Below, in pieces: positions 1-12,722 of a DNA stretch of 64,000 bases. Source of the stretch: Acanthornis magna. Its lineage: Eukaryota; Chordata; Aves; Passeriformes; Acanthizidae. The notes below the pieces were generated by a model that was not told where the DNA came from, made no database searches, and saw nothing but the letters and a program-made list of their open reading frames with translations. The stretch's first letter is position 1; every line of letters begins with the position of its first letter. Location of the stretch: assembly GCA_036785705.1 (NCBI GenBank), contig JAWUZG010000004.1, forward strand, positions 11,583,501-11,647,500, in the 5' to 3' direction. A program made the position numbers and the translations under genes.

Positions 1-1483
1 AGGAATATATGGAAGGTAAAATAATATTCTTAAAATAATAAACAAAAGCATTATCATTTTCCTAATTCAAAACAGGGAAAAAATAAGCAGTAGAAAATTA
101 TCAGACTCTAAAGAGGACTCTGCTGAATGATATAAATTGGTATCTTTATTGTGACAAAATCGATCTTTCTCCTTCAAAATCTGCTCTGGTTTGCATCCTG
201 ACTATGTTTATGAACTGGAGTAAATTTGATTTAATTTTAAAATATGCATCCTTACAAGGATTGTTTTTGTCTTAAATAACTGTTATGAAATCCCTTATTT
301 AATATGTTTATTGAAAGTAAATTTGTAAAATATATTTCCAATTTACAGAATAAACACCATCTGCAGATGGTCAGGAGAACATATTTGACACAGTCAACAT
401 TTAGAAGGGAAACAATGTCAAAGTAATTGGTTCCATAAATGCTCAGCAGCCTGTGGAATCGTATGTGGTTCTGTGACTAAACAGAAAGCTTGAGTATTCT
501 GAAATCTTAAATGGACTTGGGATAAACATAAAAATTTGTACACAAGACTTACCTGTGAATAGTAGGAGACTTCTGAATAAATAAAGACAAAACAGAACTT
601 CTCTGAATCTTATTTTAATGGTATTCTGCAGCCTCTTTTATCACTTGGAAACTATTCAGCACTATGAGAAAACATGTTTAATTAAACTTTTTAGAACAAT
701 GTACATTACATCCTGTTCTAGTTTTATTCTATTCTAACTGAACTCAAAGAAAAGCTAGAATATAATAGCATATCAAAAGGTATGGAGCTATTTTATAAAT
801 ACTGGAATACAGTTTTATATATAATATAGTCACCATATTTGTCTCCAAATTATCTTTTTACATTTCTGTATGTTGAACTTTTTAGCTTGTTTAGAGTACA
901 GCATAGCACGAATGACAACATAATGGCAAAGAAAATTAAGAAATCCTACTAAATCGTCATCAGCCAGACTGCTATAGAATTTTTTAAATAAACCTGCAAA
1001 TGTTTTACCCAATTCTGTTTCCAGCGCTTCAAGAGATACAGTTCTGCTCCCTTTTTTAGAGTGTAATTGTTCTATATTTCCTTAGCATTTATTGTGACAA
1101 AATGTGAAAGCATTAAACATAATGATTCTGTTTGCTTATGCATTTGTACCCTCTTCCTCCACAGCTCAAATAAGGTCATTATATTCAGCTTATCTCTGTT
1201 TTATTATACTCACTGTTTCTTTGACAGGAGGAGCATTTTGGAAGGCTTCTGTAGACTGCAAAAAAATGAAATTTTAATTTAAAAATTTCTTATAGTGTTT
1301 TTGCTACTAAAAATGTTATTTTGCCATCTTGTCTCCTTACTTGCTGCTTTGAAACAAGGTCTTCCAACAGTTGCAGGGACCAGATTTTTATTTTGTCGGC
1401 TGTTTCAAAGTCATGTACACCCTGCTCCCATCACAGGGCATCTCTGCACATATCCTGTCTCCAGAGCAGAGTGCACTGTAGCA
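1..1483. other. AT-rich non-coding DNA, no gene seen
   Basis: I see only short unrelated open frames here, none with a recognisable motif or convincing splice context. No repeat family is recognisable. It is either intergenic or intronic. Confidence 0.6.
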
Positions 1484-1925
1484 TGTGGTGGTGGTTTAAC
1501 ACCAACTGGAAATAAAACTTCAAATAAAACACTCCCCTTCCCCCAGCTCCCGACACAAGAGTGAGGCAAAGAGTGGAAATTATGGGCTAACAATTTACTG
1601 AAAGCAAACAGCAGTGGAATAACAAACACAGATTAACAGCAACAATATAAATTAGAAAAGTATACAAAAAGAGAAGTGCTTTACCCACAATAAAGGTGTT
1701 CAATACCTCAACTTAGTTCCACATGGCTGATGGGAAAAAAATAAGGTGGCAGCTGTACCACGTGGCTTCTCAAAGACAAGCTGATGGTTGCTCCCCACAG
1801 CCTGCTTTCCCCATCTCCAAGCCCAAGACAACAGAAAACGTCTTTGTGTCATGCAGAAATGGGTCATTTTACATAGAAGATCAGGTTGTCCTTAACACTG
1901 CCCAGAGTGTTCGCTGATTAAAAAA
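1484..1925 (-). mobile_element. degenerate avian ERVL-type solo LTR, antisense
   Basis: The left end (GTGGTGGTTTAACACCAACTGG, split here as GTGGTGGTTT then AACACCAACTGG) resembles the reverse complement of the 3' end of avian ERVL-type LTRs, which commonly end in a TTAAACCA-type motif. What follows is GC-richer than the surroundings, with a C-rich tract around 1533-1555 and CCAAGCCCAAGACAAC near 1818. The right border, about 1916-1925, is set only by the return to AT-rich DNA. No target duplication was found and no internal retroviral sequence adjoins it. The family assignment is from memory of avian LTR consensus sequences, so it is tentative. Confidence 0.45.
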
Positions 1926-2422
1926 CCCTCAAAACCAGGCAAACAAAAAATCCAAACATAGCATGAAAACAGAGATTTGTAATGTAATACTTCAGTATAG
2001 AGACAGTAAAATAAATGTTTAATTCCTTCTCTTAATTTTATCTATTTAAAAGCTTTTTTTTCTTTTTTGTGCAAAAGACATCTTTTAAACATTCTACAAG
2101 TTGCCATTGTGTACACTTCAATTCTTACCATTTGTGAAAACAAGCTTTTCTGTCATGAGAAGTTTTTTTATTGAAATATTGTAGACTTCTGCACATGTGC
2201 ATTTGCCTCTTTAAGGAGTTTGGCAAAGCAGCTCGACCAAACTCTGTAATGGTCATTGGCGCTGGTGTTCCTTTTGATTTGCAACCAAGAGTACAACAAG
2301 ATGTCAAGGAAGATAAAAAGTGGACTATCTTGCAACATACAGATAGCTAAAAGCCAAAACTTTCACTAGAGCAGCTTTGGAATGCTTAAGGTAAAATTTA
2401 TATAAGCTATACATGTAACTAT

Positions 2423-2445
2423 ATCTATCTATCTATTTATCTATT
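2423..2445. repeat. (ATCT)n short tetranucleotide repeat
   Basis: About five interrupted copies of ATCT are visible. It is a simple microsatellite in non-coding DNA. Confidence 0.85.
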
Positions 2446-4098
2446 ACTCATAATGTTTTCTCTCCCAGCTTAAGGTCTATATCAACTGACAGGCTTCTTT
2501 CTAGCCGATGACATAATCACAGAATCACAAGTGGGGGAAGTATAGTCACTGTTGGTATATAGTTACCCTATAGCCGCAATCTTGTGGGTTTGATCAGTTT
2601 CTGTAAACTAGTACAGCATTTTCTTGTCTCAGATAATTAATGTTGTACCTTGGGGGTTGCTTGCTAGTAAATGTTGTGTCTGGAATACCAGACTGGTTCA
2701 GCGGTCTATTGAGAGAGTAAAAAAATCCTCTTGCCTTTTTTCAGATTTGCTGGTATCACAGGCTGAAAGGCTAAGAGATACAGAACCTCTTCCTTTTCAT
2801 CATATCAGGAGGTCATCATGTAAGATGACCAAGTCCTGTTCAAGATTTTTCATTTATCTTCTGAGGATATATTGGCATCAGCCAGCGACATTTGAAGAGT
2901 TTCGTTCAGCAAAGAGATGAAAAATGTATTCTAACGTGTTAGGGCTCAGAACTGCCTTAGAAAAATGTCTGTTTAGCTAAATATGTTATAAAGTCCACAT
3001 ACAAGAAGTTAAGATTGGTCTTGATGAAGAAAAAATGAAAAAATGGGAAAACATCCTGAAATAACAGAAAGATACTATACATATATTCATATCTGAAGAC
3101 TGAATGTTATTCTACACAGCAGTGCTGACTTCTAATTTTTTTTATCTGTAGTTTAATTTTCAGTAGCACCTTGAAGACAAAATTTGAAGACAAAGTCTTT
3201 CTTCTTCACATGTAAAATAATAAAATACAGTTCGTTCCTTGTTTTGACCTGCTTCATCTTATAGAATTTGAATCAGAGTTCTATTTGATGGACAAAGTGA
3301 AATGAATGAATAGCACAGTTCTGAGCAAGATTTAATGTTCTCTTCATTTTTCTTGGACAGACAGATATTGTAACAACATAATCCATTGTGATTTGTTGTA
3401 GCAAAACTAGAGGCTTATTGTAATTTTAAAGCAAAAATGGCCATTATCTCTTAGGAAAGGAAATAGAAACCCTTTGATGATTGAGCTGACAATCTTCACA
3501 GTCATTAAGGACACTGATAGGAACATTTTCACCACAGTATACAGAAACCAGCTGTCATATATTAGTATTACCTAATGTCAAATTCCTATTCACCATACTA
3601 AAAATACAGCCTTTGTAGAGACTACATTTGTTTCACACAAACATAGGATTCTATTCTTATGCCGTGTTTCATTGAAAGGGATAAACCTCTGTATGTAGTT
3701 TCTGATTCCTTTCTTTTCAGAAGTAGAAAGTATAAACAATTTGTGACTCTGCAGACCGCAGCCACATAGACCTACATGGCGTCAGGGACGTACCTGGGAG
3801 AGCACTAGAGCTTCTGCTGGGGAATAGCGGTTCATGGTTGCAGAGAACTTATTACAGGATATTTAGGGGAAGAAACAAAAACAGGAAAAGGGAGGGGCTT
3901 AGGTGATTTGGAGAAGAACAAGTGAGGCAAAATGAAGAGTGATGGGAGGAAAAAGGCCAGCTGAATGCAAATACTTCTCTGGTCAGTACACCTGTCTGGC
4001 TATTGTAACCTGGGGAACCGGAAACTGGGGAGACTGAAAGCCAAGGAGACCCACTGGGCCAACAGAGGGTCTGAACTCAGTAGACAAAGAGATCCAAC

Positions 4099-4100
<2 letters not shown>

Positions 4101-4139
<39 letters not shown>

Positions 4140-4140
4140 C
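4101..4140. repeat. (GT)15 followed by (AT)n microsatellite
   Basis: Fifteen uninterrupted GT units (4101-4130) run into an AT stretch and then a T-rich segment. A run this pure is usually length-polymorphic. Confidence 0.95.
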
Positions 4141-6344
4141 ATGTATATATTTTTATTTTTTTCTTTTTTTTTGTATTGTATCTTCATCCTGCTCAGACAG
4201 AGAGGGGAACAGGATGAGGTTGTTGACACTTCAGTGATTGTGTGGCTCACGAATGTGTCCATCTGTGATCTGCGCCACTGCCTGAGTGTATATGTGTTGT
4301 ACACGTGCCCTGTATACATGTACCTGCTGGAAATACATCTTTGGTCTCACTCCAGGTTGGAAGTAAGAGCATGGAGTTACAGCAGCCTCACCTCTCTTTC
4401 AGGATGTTAGATCTGGCATAATCTATGTAAATTTCCCTCTGATATAATGTACTTAAAAAAGACATTTTAAAGGCTTATGGGTTTCTCTAACATGAAAATA
4501 TTTTAACTACATATTGTTATTGAATATAAAACATTTTTACTTAGTATTTATAAGTCTATAACAACTTCTTAGAATCATGAAACTAACTCATGATCTAGAC
4601 AACACAAATTATTTTTTCTCTTTTCTAAAGGGTTAGAACCCCTTTTCTAAAAGGTTAAAATTGTATCAACCCTTGCAGATTCCCTCTGCATTTTAGCTTC
4701 ATTCCAAAGGAAAGTCCACAAGCAGATTGGGGTGGTCTTTTTTCCTTTTGCAAGTAGTCTTGAAGACTTTTCTTGGTAACAGAGGCATAAAGAAGATGAG
4801 CAGTAAGTCAGAAAAGGTTTTGCAGTTCTATGAGCAACCTCATTTCCTGCTCATAAACCTTTACAAGGTCTTAATGTGCTCCTAACATTATATGTGCATC
4901 TGCATTTAAGGGACTTTTTAGGACCCTCAAATACTTTTCACAGTTAGGTTTTTAACGTCTATGTATCTGAACAGCTAATATCAATTTTAAAGATTCAAAG
5001 TTTGAAAATACATGTATATAATTAATTCTGCTTTTGTCTCATAGCAAAAAGGACAGAAAGGGACATCCAGAATCTTTGCTATACTAGGAAAAAATATGCC
5101 TTATAAGAAAATTTTAATATTAATTAAGAACAGACAGTTTTACTTATATGTTTCTCTCTCAGAAATTCCTAAACATGTAACAATGTCTTAACCTTAAACT
5201 CTGTTATTAAAAGAGATAAAGAAGGGGAGGTAAGAAATACAGGGGGGAAAATGGTAATAATGAGTGAAATACTGAATTTATCTCTTTAATTATGTTTTTT
5301 TTTTCTGTTGAAATCTTCATTTTATTAGTTCTCTTTTTTTTTCTTTTTATATTTAAAAACCGTTTTTATCATGTAATAGATGACATAATAGAATAAGCAA
5401 ATTATAACAGGGAGCCTTCCAGCTGAAAATGTAATGCCAGCAGGTTTTTTTTAGGTTTTGTCCTAGATGTAGAGCTCAATTTCCAAACATGTTGTTTGTC
5501 AAAAGAATTCATGAAGCTGACCTTCTAGATTTCCGCCATGCAACTCTTCCCAATTTTTAATTTGAATATTTGTTAGGACATCAACCACCCCTAAAACACA
5601 GCAATAGGAGGATATATTAATCCAAGCTATAGACAGCAGACAGTATATCATCAGCTGATTCTGGTATGGGTATGGACTGGCCAAGGGCAAGTTTATGTTG
5701 CTGGTTGAAATGTAAGGGAATAGATTATTTCTAATTTCACACCATTGTTTGATCACTAGTCTGATCATTCTTTTAACCAGGGTGCAGTTTCACTTACTCT
5801 CATTCATACTTCTTTGTCAAATTAGGTTAAATTTGACTAATGCGTTCAAAAGCCTTTGAAGACAGGAGGGAGACAGATGAACAGATGTAACCGAAAGTCT
5901 TGCTTTCTTAAAAAGAAACAAGTTAACATTATCTCTTAATTACCCTATCTAAAATGATTCATTGTATTCTTTGAAGAGTCCAAGTTAAATTCACAAATTA
6001 CATTTGTTCAAGGAAGTTCAATTTATCTGCAATTAGTTTTGGGTCATAGAAGTGAAAGACACCACCCCCAACTTCCCACACAGTTCATGTGAAGATTTTG
6101 TTGCTAGAATAGGATTTAAAGCAATCAGCATATTGATGCCTTTACAGCCCAAACTCACTTATATGAAGTGACTGGGAGCAAGGATGTGGATTGAATCATT
6201 GTCTGTATAAAATCTCCCAATATATGCAAAAAACCACCATAATGGTTTCTTGGGAAATGTGTTTTAACCCTGCTTCTCTCAAAAACCAGGAAGAAGATTA
6301 CATATCACTTCATTGGTTAATTGTGCCAGCAACATTTGTCTAAT

Positions 6345-6480
6345 GGACACACACATATGTGTATGTATAGTATGTGTATACATGTATGTGCATATACATA
6401 GCATGTGTATGTATTTATGTGCATGCATAGTAAGTGCATGTGCATATGTAGTTATGCATTAATGTGTATGTTTGTGTGTA
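6345..6480. repeat. degenerate TG/CA/TA alternating repeat
   Basis: There are about 135 bp of near-continuous alternating purine and pyrimidine built from TATGTG, GCATGTG and CATATG variants. It looks like a decayed dinucleotide microsatellite with many interruptions. Confidence 0.75.
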
Positions 6481-8696
6481 GTTAAATATTGAGTTAATTT
6501 TCTAATCTCCTCTGAGCTGTTTAATCTTCTGTGCTAGTATTCTTTGTCTTTCCTTGTTTTGTGTTTAGTTTTTACTGCCACTATTTTTAATGCTTCCTTT
6601 TATTCCAGAAAAAAAATCAAAAATCAGAAGATAAAATATATAATCCACAGCATCTGTACTTAGGTGAAACAGTCCTACTGTACATAGAAAAGACAAAGCA
6701 GTTCGGCACTTGTAAATGTGTCTCACTATACAGTTATTCCTAAAATAAAATGAGCCTGTGATTCCCACAGCACTTTACAGCAGATAGGACAATCCAGTTT
6801 TAATGGTAATTTCTTACAAGGTTCATCTGAAAATAATGATGAATTTCAGCTAGCCCACTGATATGAATAATTGTTTTGTACGAAGTGTTTTACTTATGAG
6901 GATCACCTGTGCCAATATGACAAGGCTCTAACAGGATGAAATTAAAAGCTAAAAAATGTCAGTGTTGTGAATTTACTTCTCCATTTTAAAACTTAGATAT
7001 TGAGCTAGAATTAAAATGTGTGCATTTTCTTATTCTCTCACTAAATGGAAATCCAGTAAAGCTTTGAAACTATGACTGAAATCAGCCTAAACCAAGAAAT
7101 TTGACCATGTTTACAGATCCTGCAGTTTCCATCCAAAAAATTCCCAGAACAAAAAGAAAGGTGTGTCTCAGGAGACATGTAGTTTGAACTAAAACTAGAG
7201 GTAAAGAATTGCAAGACTATCAGTAGAAGCAGTAAGAATGGATGCAATGGGAGTGAAATATTAGCTAAAATGAGAATTTTTTCAATCTTAGATTATTTAC
7301 TAAAGTACAAGGTAAAATAATAGTAATTGTGAATTCGTACAGTATCTAATTACATTATGTAATATTAAAATACTAGTGCAATGTGTAAAAAAAAGAGGAC
7401 AGTAGTTAGGCTCAATTGAGATCAAAATATTAGAATTTTTCTATTTGGGAACAGAAAAGGTTAAATGGAGAAAATGTTGTGTTTCCTTGGCATTGTTTCA
7501 TGAAAGAATAACACCAAGTAAACTGTAAAATTGATGGCTCTCGCAGAGCTCCATCTATTGTACTATAATCCATTTGGATGCAGGAAGGAAAAAATCTACA
7601 TGGCCATGTACTCTTATCCTTACTGGGGCTTAGAAAGCCTTCACCATTCTTATTAATATGGTATAATATTCTTAGTAGTTTCCCAGTTCACCTGACTTTC
7701 CATTCAGTTGACTTTATGCCAGTCAATTCTTTCCCAAACTCATCTTGAAAGGACACCTGATCAGACAGAGTAATACGGAAAACAGTGATGAAATCTGGCT
7801 ATGCTTCTCCATTATATCAACTAGATTAATTACTTATCAGATTACCCTTTCCCATGTAAATTATAGTAATTTTCCAACTAACAGGTTGTAACAGGGATGT
7901 AAATCTGTGCATAGATATTAACAGAGGAATCCACAAGCTTATCGTTTAGAACAACAAATGTCTATACAAGCATTCTAACTTTGGCTTCCACTAGAATGAA
8001 TCTTGGCCATATGGGAGTCAGGTCAAGAGTGAGGCAGATATCCGGATTTGGAGAACAGGAAAGGAGAATCCTGAGCATATGTGGGCTCGCTCCAGCAGAA
8101 AAGTCTAAACATAGATTTACTAATTTTATTTCTATGTCACAATTTAAAAATAAGCAACAAAACTGACTGCATATTTTAAAAATTATTATTTATTTTTAAA
8201 TTTATTTTTGTTCCACCATATCCATGCATTGTTATATTATTTTTTAAATTACTCCCTTAATCCAGAGGGAAAAAATTTTTCAATGTGTATTACCAATATA
8301 TATTTGTAAATCTATATAATATTACTCTATGAATCTATACAATATTACTCTGCAATCTTTGGCCATACCCTGCATGAAATCTCAAAATGTCAAATTAGCA
8401 TAAAAATAATTTCTTTTCTGAGTAAAAAAAAACAAACTTTTTTCTGACTATATTCAGAATAATAACTCAGGAAGAAAATGTGCATTTAGTATTTCTTTTT
8501 CTGTGTTCACCAAAGATAGGGAGAATGTATCCATATCAGTATGTTTTATTTGTGGTCTTTAATGAATGTCATAACAATTATCTCCTAAAAGAAAAGCATG
8601 TCTCTGAAATGTTTCTGCTGGATGGAGAAGAATACTTATATTCAGCCCCAGTGTTTTTACCAGTGAATTCAGATCTCTAGTGTGGATGAGTTATAT

Positions 8697-8895
8697 TTTC
8701 CATTTGTTTGGGTTTTTTGGGGTTTATTTTTTGGCCTGGTTTGGTTTTGGTTTGTTGCTTTTGGGTTTTTTTAAATTGTTTGTTTGGTTGGTTGGTTTTG
8801 TTTTGCTGGGGGTTTTTTGTTTGTTTTTGGGGGGTTGTTTGGGTTTTTGGGGGGTTTTTTGTTTGCTTTTTTGTTTTCCTTAGGGGTTTTTTTGT
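8697..8895. repeat. G/T-only low-complexity tract
   Basis: About 200 bp consist almost only of G and T on this strand, with repeated G3 to G6 runs separated by T-rich spacers, for example a G6 run, a G3 run and a G6 run close together near 8830-8860. The opposite strand gives open frames rich in Lys, Pro, Gln and Thr, which are by-products of composition. The G-runs make a G-quadruplex plausible. Confidence 0.9.
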
Positions 8896-11198
8896 GATCA
8901 CAGGAAAATATTAGAAAAACTTCTCTTGGATTTTTTAGCTCCTCCTTCAAATTTTCCTTTCCCAGTTTTGTTAACCCAAGATCAGACAAGACCATTTATC
9001 TCTCATTACATCCATTGCCCTCTGATATGCAGCAGCTCACTGAGCAGGATAGTTTTCCACACCCACAAAAATCCTTGCATTCATTCAGTATCAGAATAAT
9101 ATTTGACAGTGCCTATCAGGCCACTTGAAATTAAGGAAGAAATCTAGCTGGTATTCTACATCTTTCTGCCAGGTTCATTAGAAATAATTTTTTTGGCTTA
9201 AAAGCCACTTATTGATCCACTTCCATAAGAGACTTGGATCTACACAGAATCTGCAGATATTTACTTTTTTGTCAGGTGTAGAAATTTGTCCTGTGGATTA
9301 AATGGGAACCTCACATCTATGATTAGATCACCTGTTTTTACTCTTATGTTAACGTGGTGAGACATGTCCTACACATTTTCTGTGTCACACAGATCTATGA
9401 AGAGATATAAACACCTTCTTTAAGAAGGGCTCCTGTTTGTGAGCACAGCTCCCTCCCACTCTTTCTCCTCTTTTCCCTATGGTTTAGTAGTTCTCAGTTG
9501 TAAGTACCGAAGACTTCTTAAATAACCCAAAATGTGCTAGCAAATATTTGAGTGATATGTTATCTTTTTTCACGAGACATGCATCTCTGCCTCATGAGAA
9601 ATGTAGCTCTTGTCTACATGGTATTCGTTTATTCCTTTCTGCTCCTTTGAGATGCTGTAGTCCAGGATACGATTTAACTTCTTAGTATTCATGGTTACAT
9701 TCCCTATATTGGGCTATTAGATTGTGCCATTCCCCATTTAAAAAAAGCACTGCATTACTCCTATCCTGATATGTTGTCTTGCTTTTTGCAGTTTATGGCT
9801 TGCCAATCTATTTATTCTTAAATTTGGCATTATTAAGCTGGCATGTTTTTTCACTAAGGATGCAAACAATAAAAATGTATCCATATATTTTCCTGCTGAA
9901 ATTTTGTGGCTTTGTAACCTTATTTTAACCTTTTTTCCATTTTATTTGCATAAACCAGCCCTTTAGATATTTGTTTGTGTTGCAAAAGTCCTTTTGTTGG
10001 TTTTTTAAATTAACATTGTAAGTGTCCATATTGCTCTATAAAGATTCATTATATTTACTATGTCTATTCATTTCAAATCTGTTTTCCTTCATATCATTTG
10101 TCCCCAAAGGCTTTTCCTGTATTAAAAGCTATTAAAAAAAAGGTAGAAAATTTTGCCATGAAAAAATCAACTGTATAAAAATCTACTATTTACTAAAAAT
10201 TCCTTATCATAAAAATCACACAACAAAAATCAGCCTAATCAATCCTGTTGTCAGAAGTTTAAATCACATCTTGATAGTACATTCTCTCAGAATCCTTTCA
10301 TATGCAGGTGAAAAAAAAAGGCTGTCTTGAAATGTAAGCTGTTCTTACTAACAGGAAGGAGGAATTTTTTTTAATTGCTTTTTTTCTCTCTTTTGTTGTC
10401 TCAGTAATCACAGATGCTGTGAAGAAATATTGTGGAGGGAAACAAGAAGCAGTCTACACTCATAAATACTGTGGAGTGTCTACAGCTAAGACTAGAAAAA
10501 AGGCTCACATTTTGAAATACTTTTCTTAGAAGAAAATTGCACAGCAGGTTAGTTCAGCCAACAGTTAAACTTTTCTTAACACTTGGTACTAACTTGCAGG
10601 TTGGGGAATGGTTCAAAGATTCATGACTGCATCCTCTCAAAGCAGCTAGACAATATCACTAACTGCGCTGGAAAGCAATTTCAGGTGGGATTTTTCGTGA
10701 AGAACCTGAACCTGGAGTATTTAATATCAAGAAGATATGTAAAGACTGACTATAAACATCATGAATTTTAAAATAAATAGAATGTCTTTGTATCGTTCAT
10801 TTCATGACTACTTCAAAGGTAGATAAATGTCACAAAGCACCCACGTGAACACATGCATACGTACCATGACTCATACAAAAAATAAACTAAGTATGTGCAA
10901 ATTCTAGTAAGTATTTCGCAAGAAGTAGAGAAAACAGTGAAACATTAAGTCGGCTTAGAAGGTCACAAAGAAAGATGTCTCAAATGGATGGAAGGATGGG
11001 CACTCGTCTGATCAAAGCTACTGTTACACAGTTAAAGCAAAGAAAACATAGAAACTCAGACTTTGTCAGAAATATCTTGGTTAGATCAAACAGATCATGT
11101 AACTATTGTGTGCAACAGAACTAGGAGTAATGTAGACATCCAAGTGTATTTTTATACCCAAACCTTTAATAACTGACATCTATCTCATTAGATTAGGA

Positions 11199-11222
11199 CC
11201 TCATCTATCTCATTAGATGAGG
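11199..11222. repeat. perfect 9-bp inverted repeat
   Basis: CCTCATCTA at 11199-11207 pairs with TAGATGAGG at 11214-11222 across a 6-base loop. The left arm lies in a short direct repeat of ATCTATCTCATTAGAT-like sequence, so the hairpin may have arisen by local duplication. Confidence 0.8.
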
Positions 11223-12635
11223 CATATTGTTGGACAAGGCTGCAATAACAGAGGCAACAGATGATAGAAACAATACCAAATGAAAGGATAGAAGAAAAAG
11301 AAGAACAATAAAAGTTAAGGACAAAGTAAATAAAAACAGGTAGGAAACCAAGAAAGATTAAAAAATAGGAATAAGAAAGGAAGTAAAAGTAAAAAGCCAA
11401 ACTATAATTAAATGGGTTTAAACACCAAATATAGTGAAATTTATAGGTGGTATTGAAATTATGAATACTGTAATCATGGCAATTTTCTTTTTTTTGTTTG
11501 TTTCCTTGTGATATTGAACCTATGGAGCTATTACAGATAACAAGCAAAAAGAGGATGCAAAATACTGTTTCCTGATTGTGATCCAGGGAAAGCTGAAATC
11601 AAGACATCGGAGATAGATATACACAATAGATTGCAGTTTTTTTTTCACTTACTAGCCTAAGAATATACAGCACAACTTTAATTTTGCAAGAGAAATGTTG
11701 AATGTTGAATCTGTGTGCTGTCTACTTTGTATAGAAGAATCCTTGTGTATTTCTTTCAAATATACGGGACATTACATTAGTTTAAATAGTGTGGCAGCAA
11801 TATATACAACAAAATAACGGTCATTTTCCCCAACACTTAGTGGATACAAAGAGAAAATTAGTAGGACTTTTTACACTGACAGTACCAGAAGTAGTCACTG
11901 CATATTTTGATTTGAAGGATGGGATAACAACATCTAAAGGAAGACAGAGGTGCTATATTATCTTCTGGTGTGTTTTGCTGGTGTGTTTTTATTTCTTTTT
12001 CATCATTGTTTTGACCATGAAATTCACTATGAAAATATGGCAGACTATTCTATGAATCACATTCAAAATTGGCAAATACAGGAACTTAAAATTGTAATTT
12101 TCAAGAGCTTATGTCCATGTAAGCAATGAAAAAGAATTTTCTGACAAGTTTTTCATCATGTGATCTTTGATATAAAGCTGTGGACTTGATTTCCTATCAG
12201 AGTATGGAGACATTGATTATAGTAACTTAGAATACTTATGTTGTTCTTAAAAGATTTAATGAATTCCAGATTGTTATAATATTTTTAATGCATGTGTGTA
12301 AAAAATCCATAAATGCTCATTTTTACCAGAATACCAGGAAGTATTTGACTTCATAAGGGAAAAATCTATACTACTTTGAAAACAAATATGGTTGCCTGGT
12401 GTGTGTCCATACATGTTTTTGTGAATATTTTTCTGAGAGCAAGAAAGATCAGAAAGACCAGACAAGCTTTTAAAGCTGTGTCTCTGCAGCACACATGAAG
12501 TAGATTTATTCATGTGAACAGTCAATGTACTGACTTCTGCTACATAATTACACTGCTTAAGAAGTGAATACTTTCCTGTCTTGTTTTCCTCTGTAAATTG
12601 TAATACACTTCAGTAATTGTATACTTATTCCAAAG

Positions 12636-12722
12636 AGAAAAGAAAAAAACAAAAGAAAAAAATGCAAACAGCTAAAAAAAACAACAAAAACCCAACACCC
12701 AAAAACTCAAACCACGCCCCAA
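12636..12722. repeat. A-rich tract with C runs
   Basis: This A-rich stretch ends in repeated CCCAA and ACACCC-type units. It is the complementary composition to the G/T tract at 8697. Confidence 0.8.

Larger units (their letters stand above)
1926..8696. other. AT-rich non-coding DNA with microsatellites
   Basis: No gene is supported in this stretch. It holds the microsatellites listed separately (2423, 4101, 6345) and a 23-bp imperfect tandem pair at 8309-8353. The short open frames around the GT microsatellite near 4100 encode only Cys-Val or Thr-His runs and are artefacts of the repeat. Confidence 0.6.

Noticed and set aside
2505..2530. ATCACAGAATCACAAG as an antisense CR1 3' end
   Set aside because: Only about 15 bases match the ATTCTRTG-type tail and the expected adjoining sequence is absent.
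8677..8995. Lys/Pro/Gln/Thr-rich minus-strand frames
   Set aside because: They are by-products of the G/T low-complexity tract.
10600..10684. 85-bp stretch between CAG and GTGGGA as an exon
   Set aside because: The donor is weak, the length is not a multiple of three and the branch-point-like TACTAAC is only six bases from the AG.
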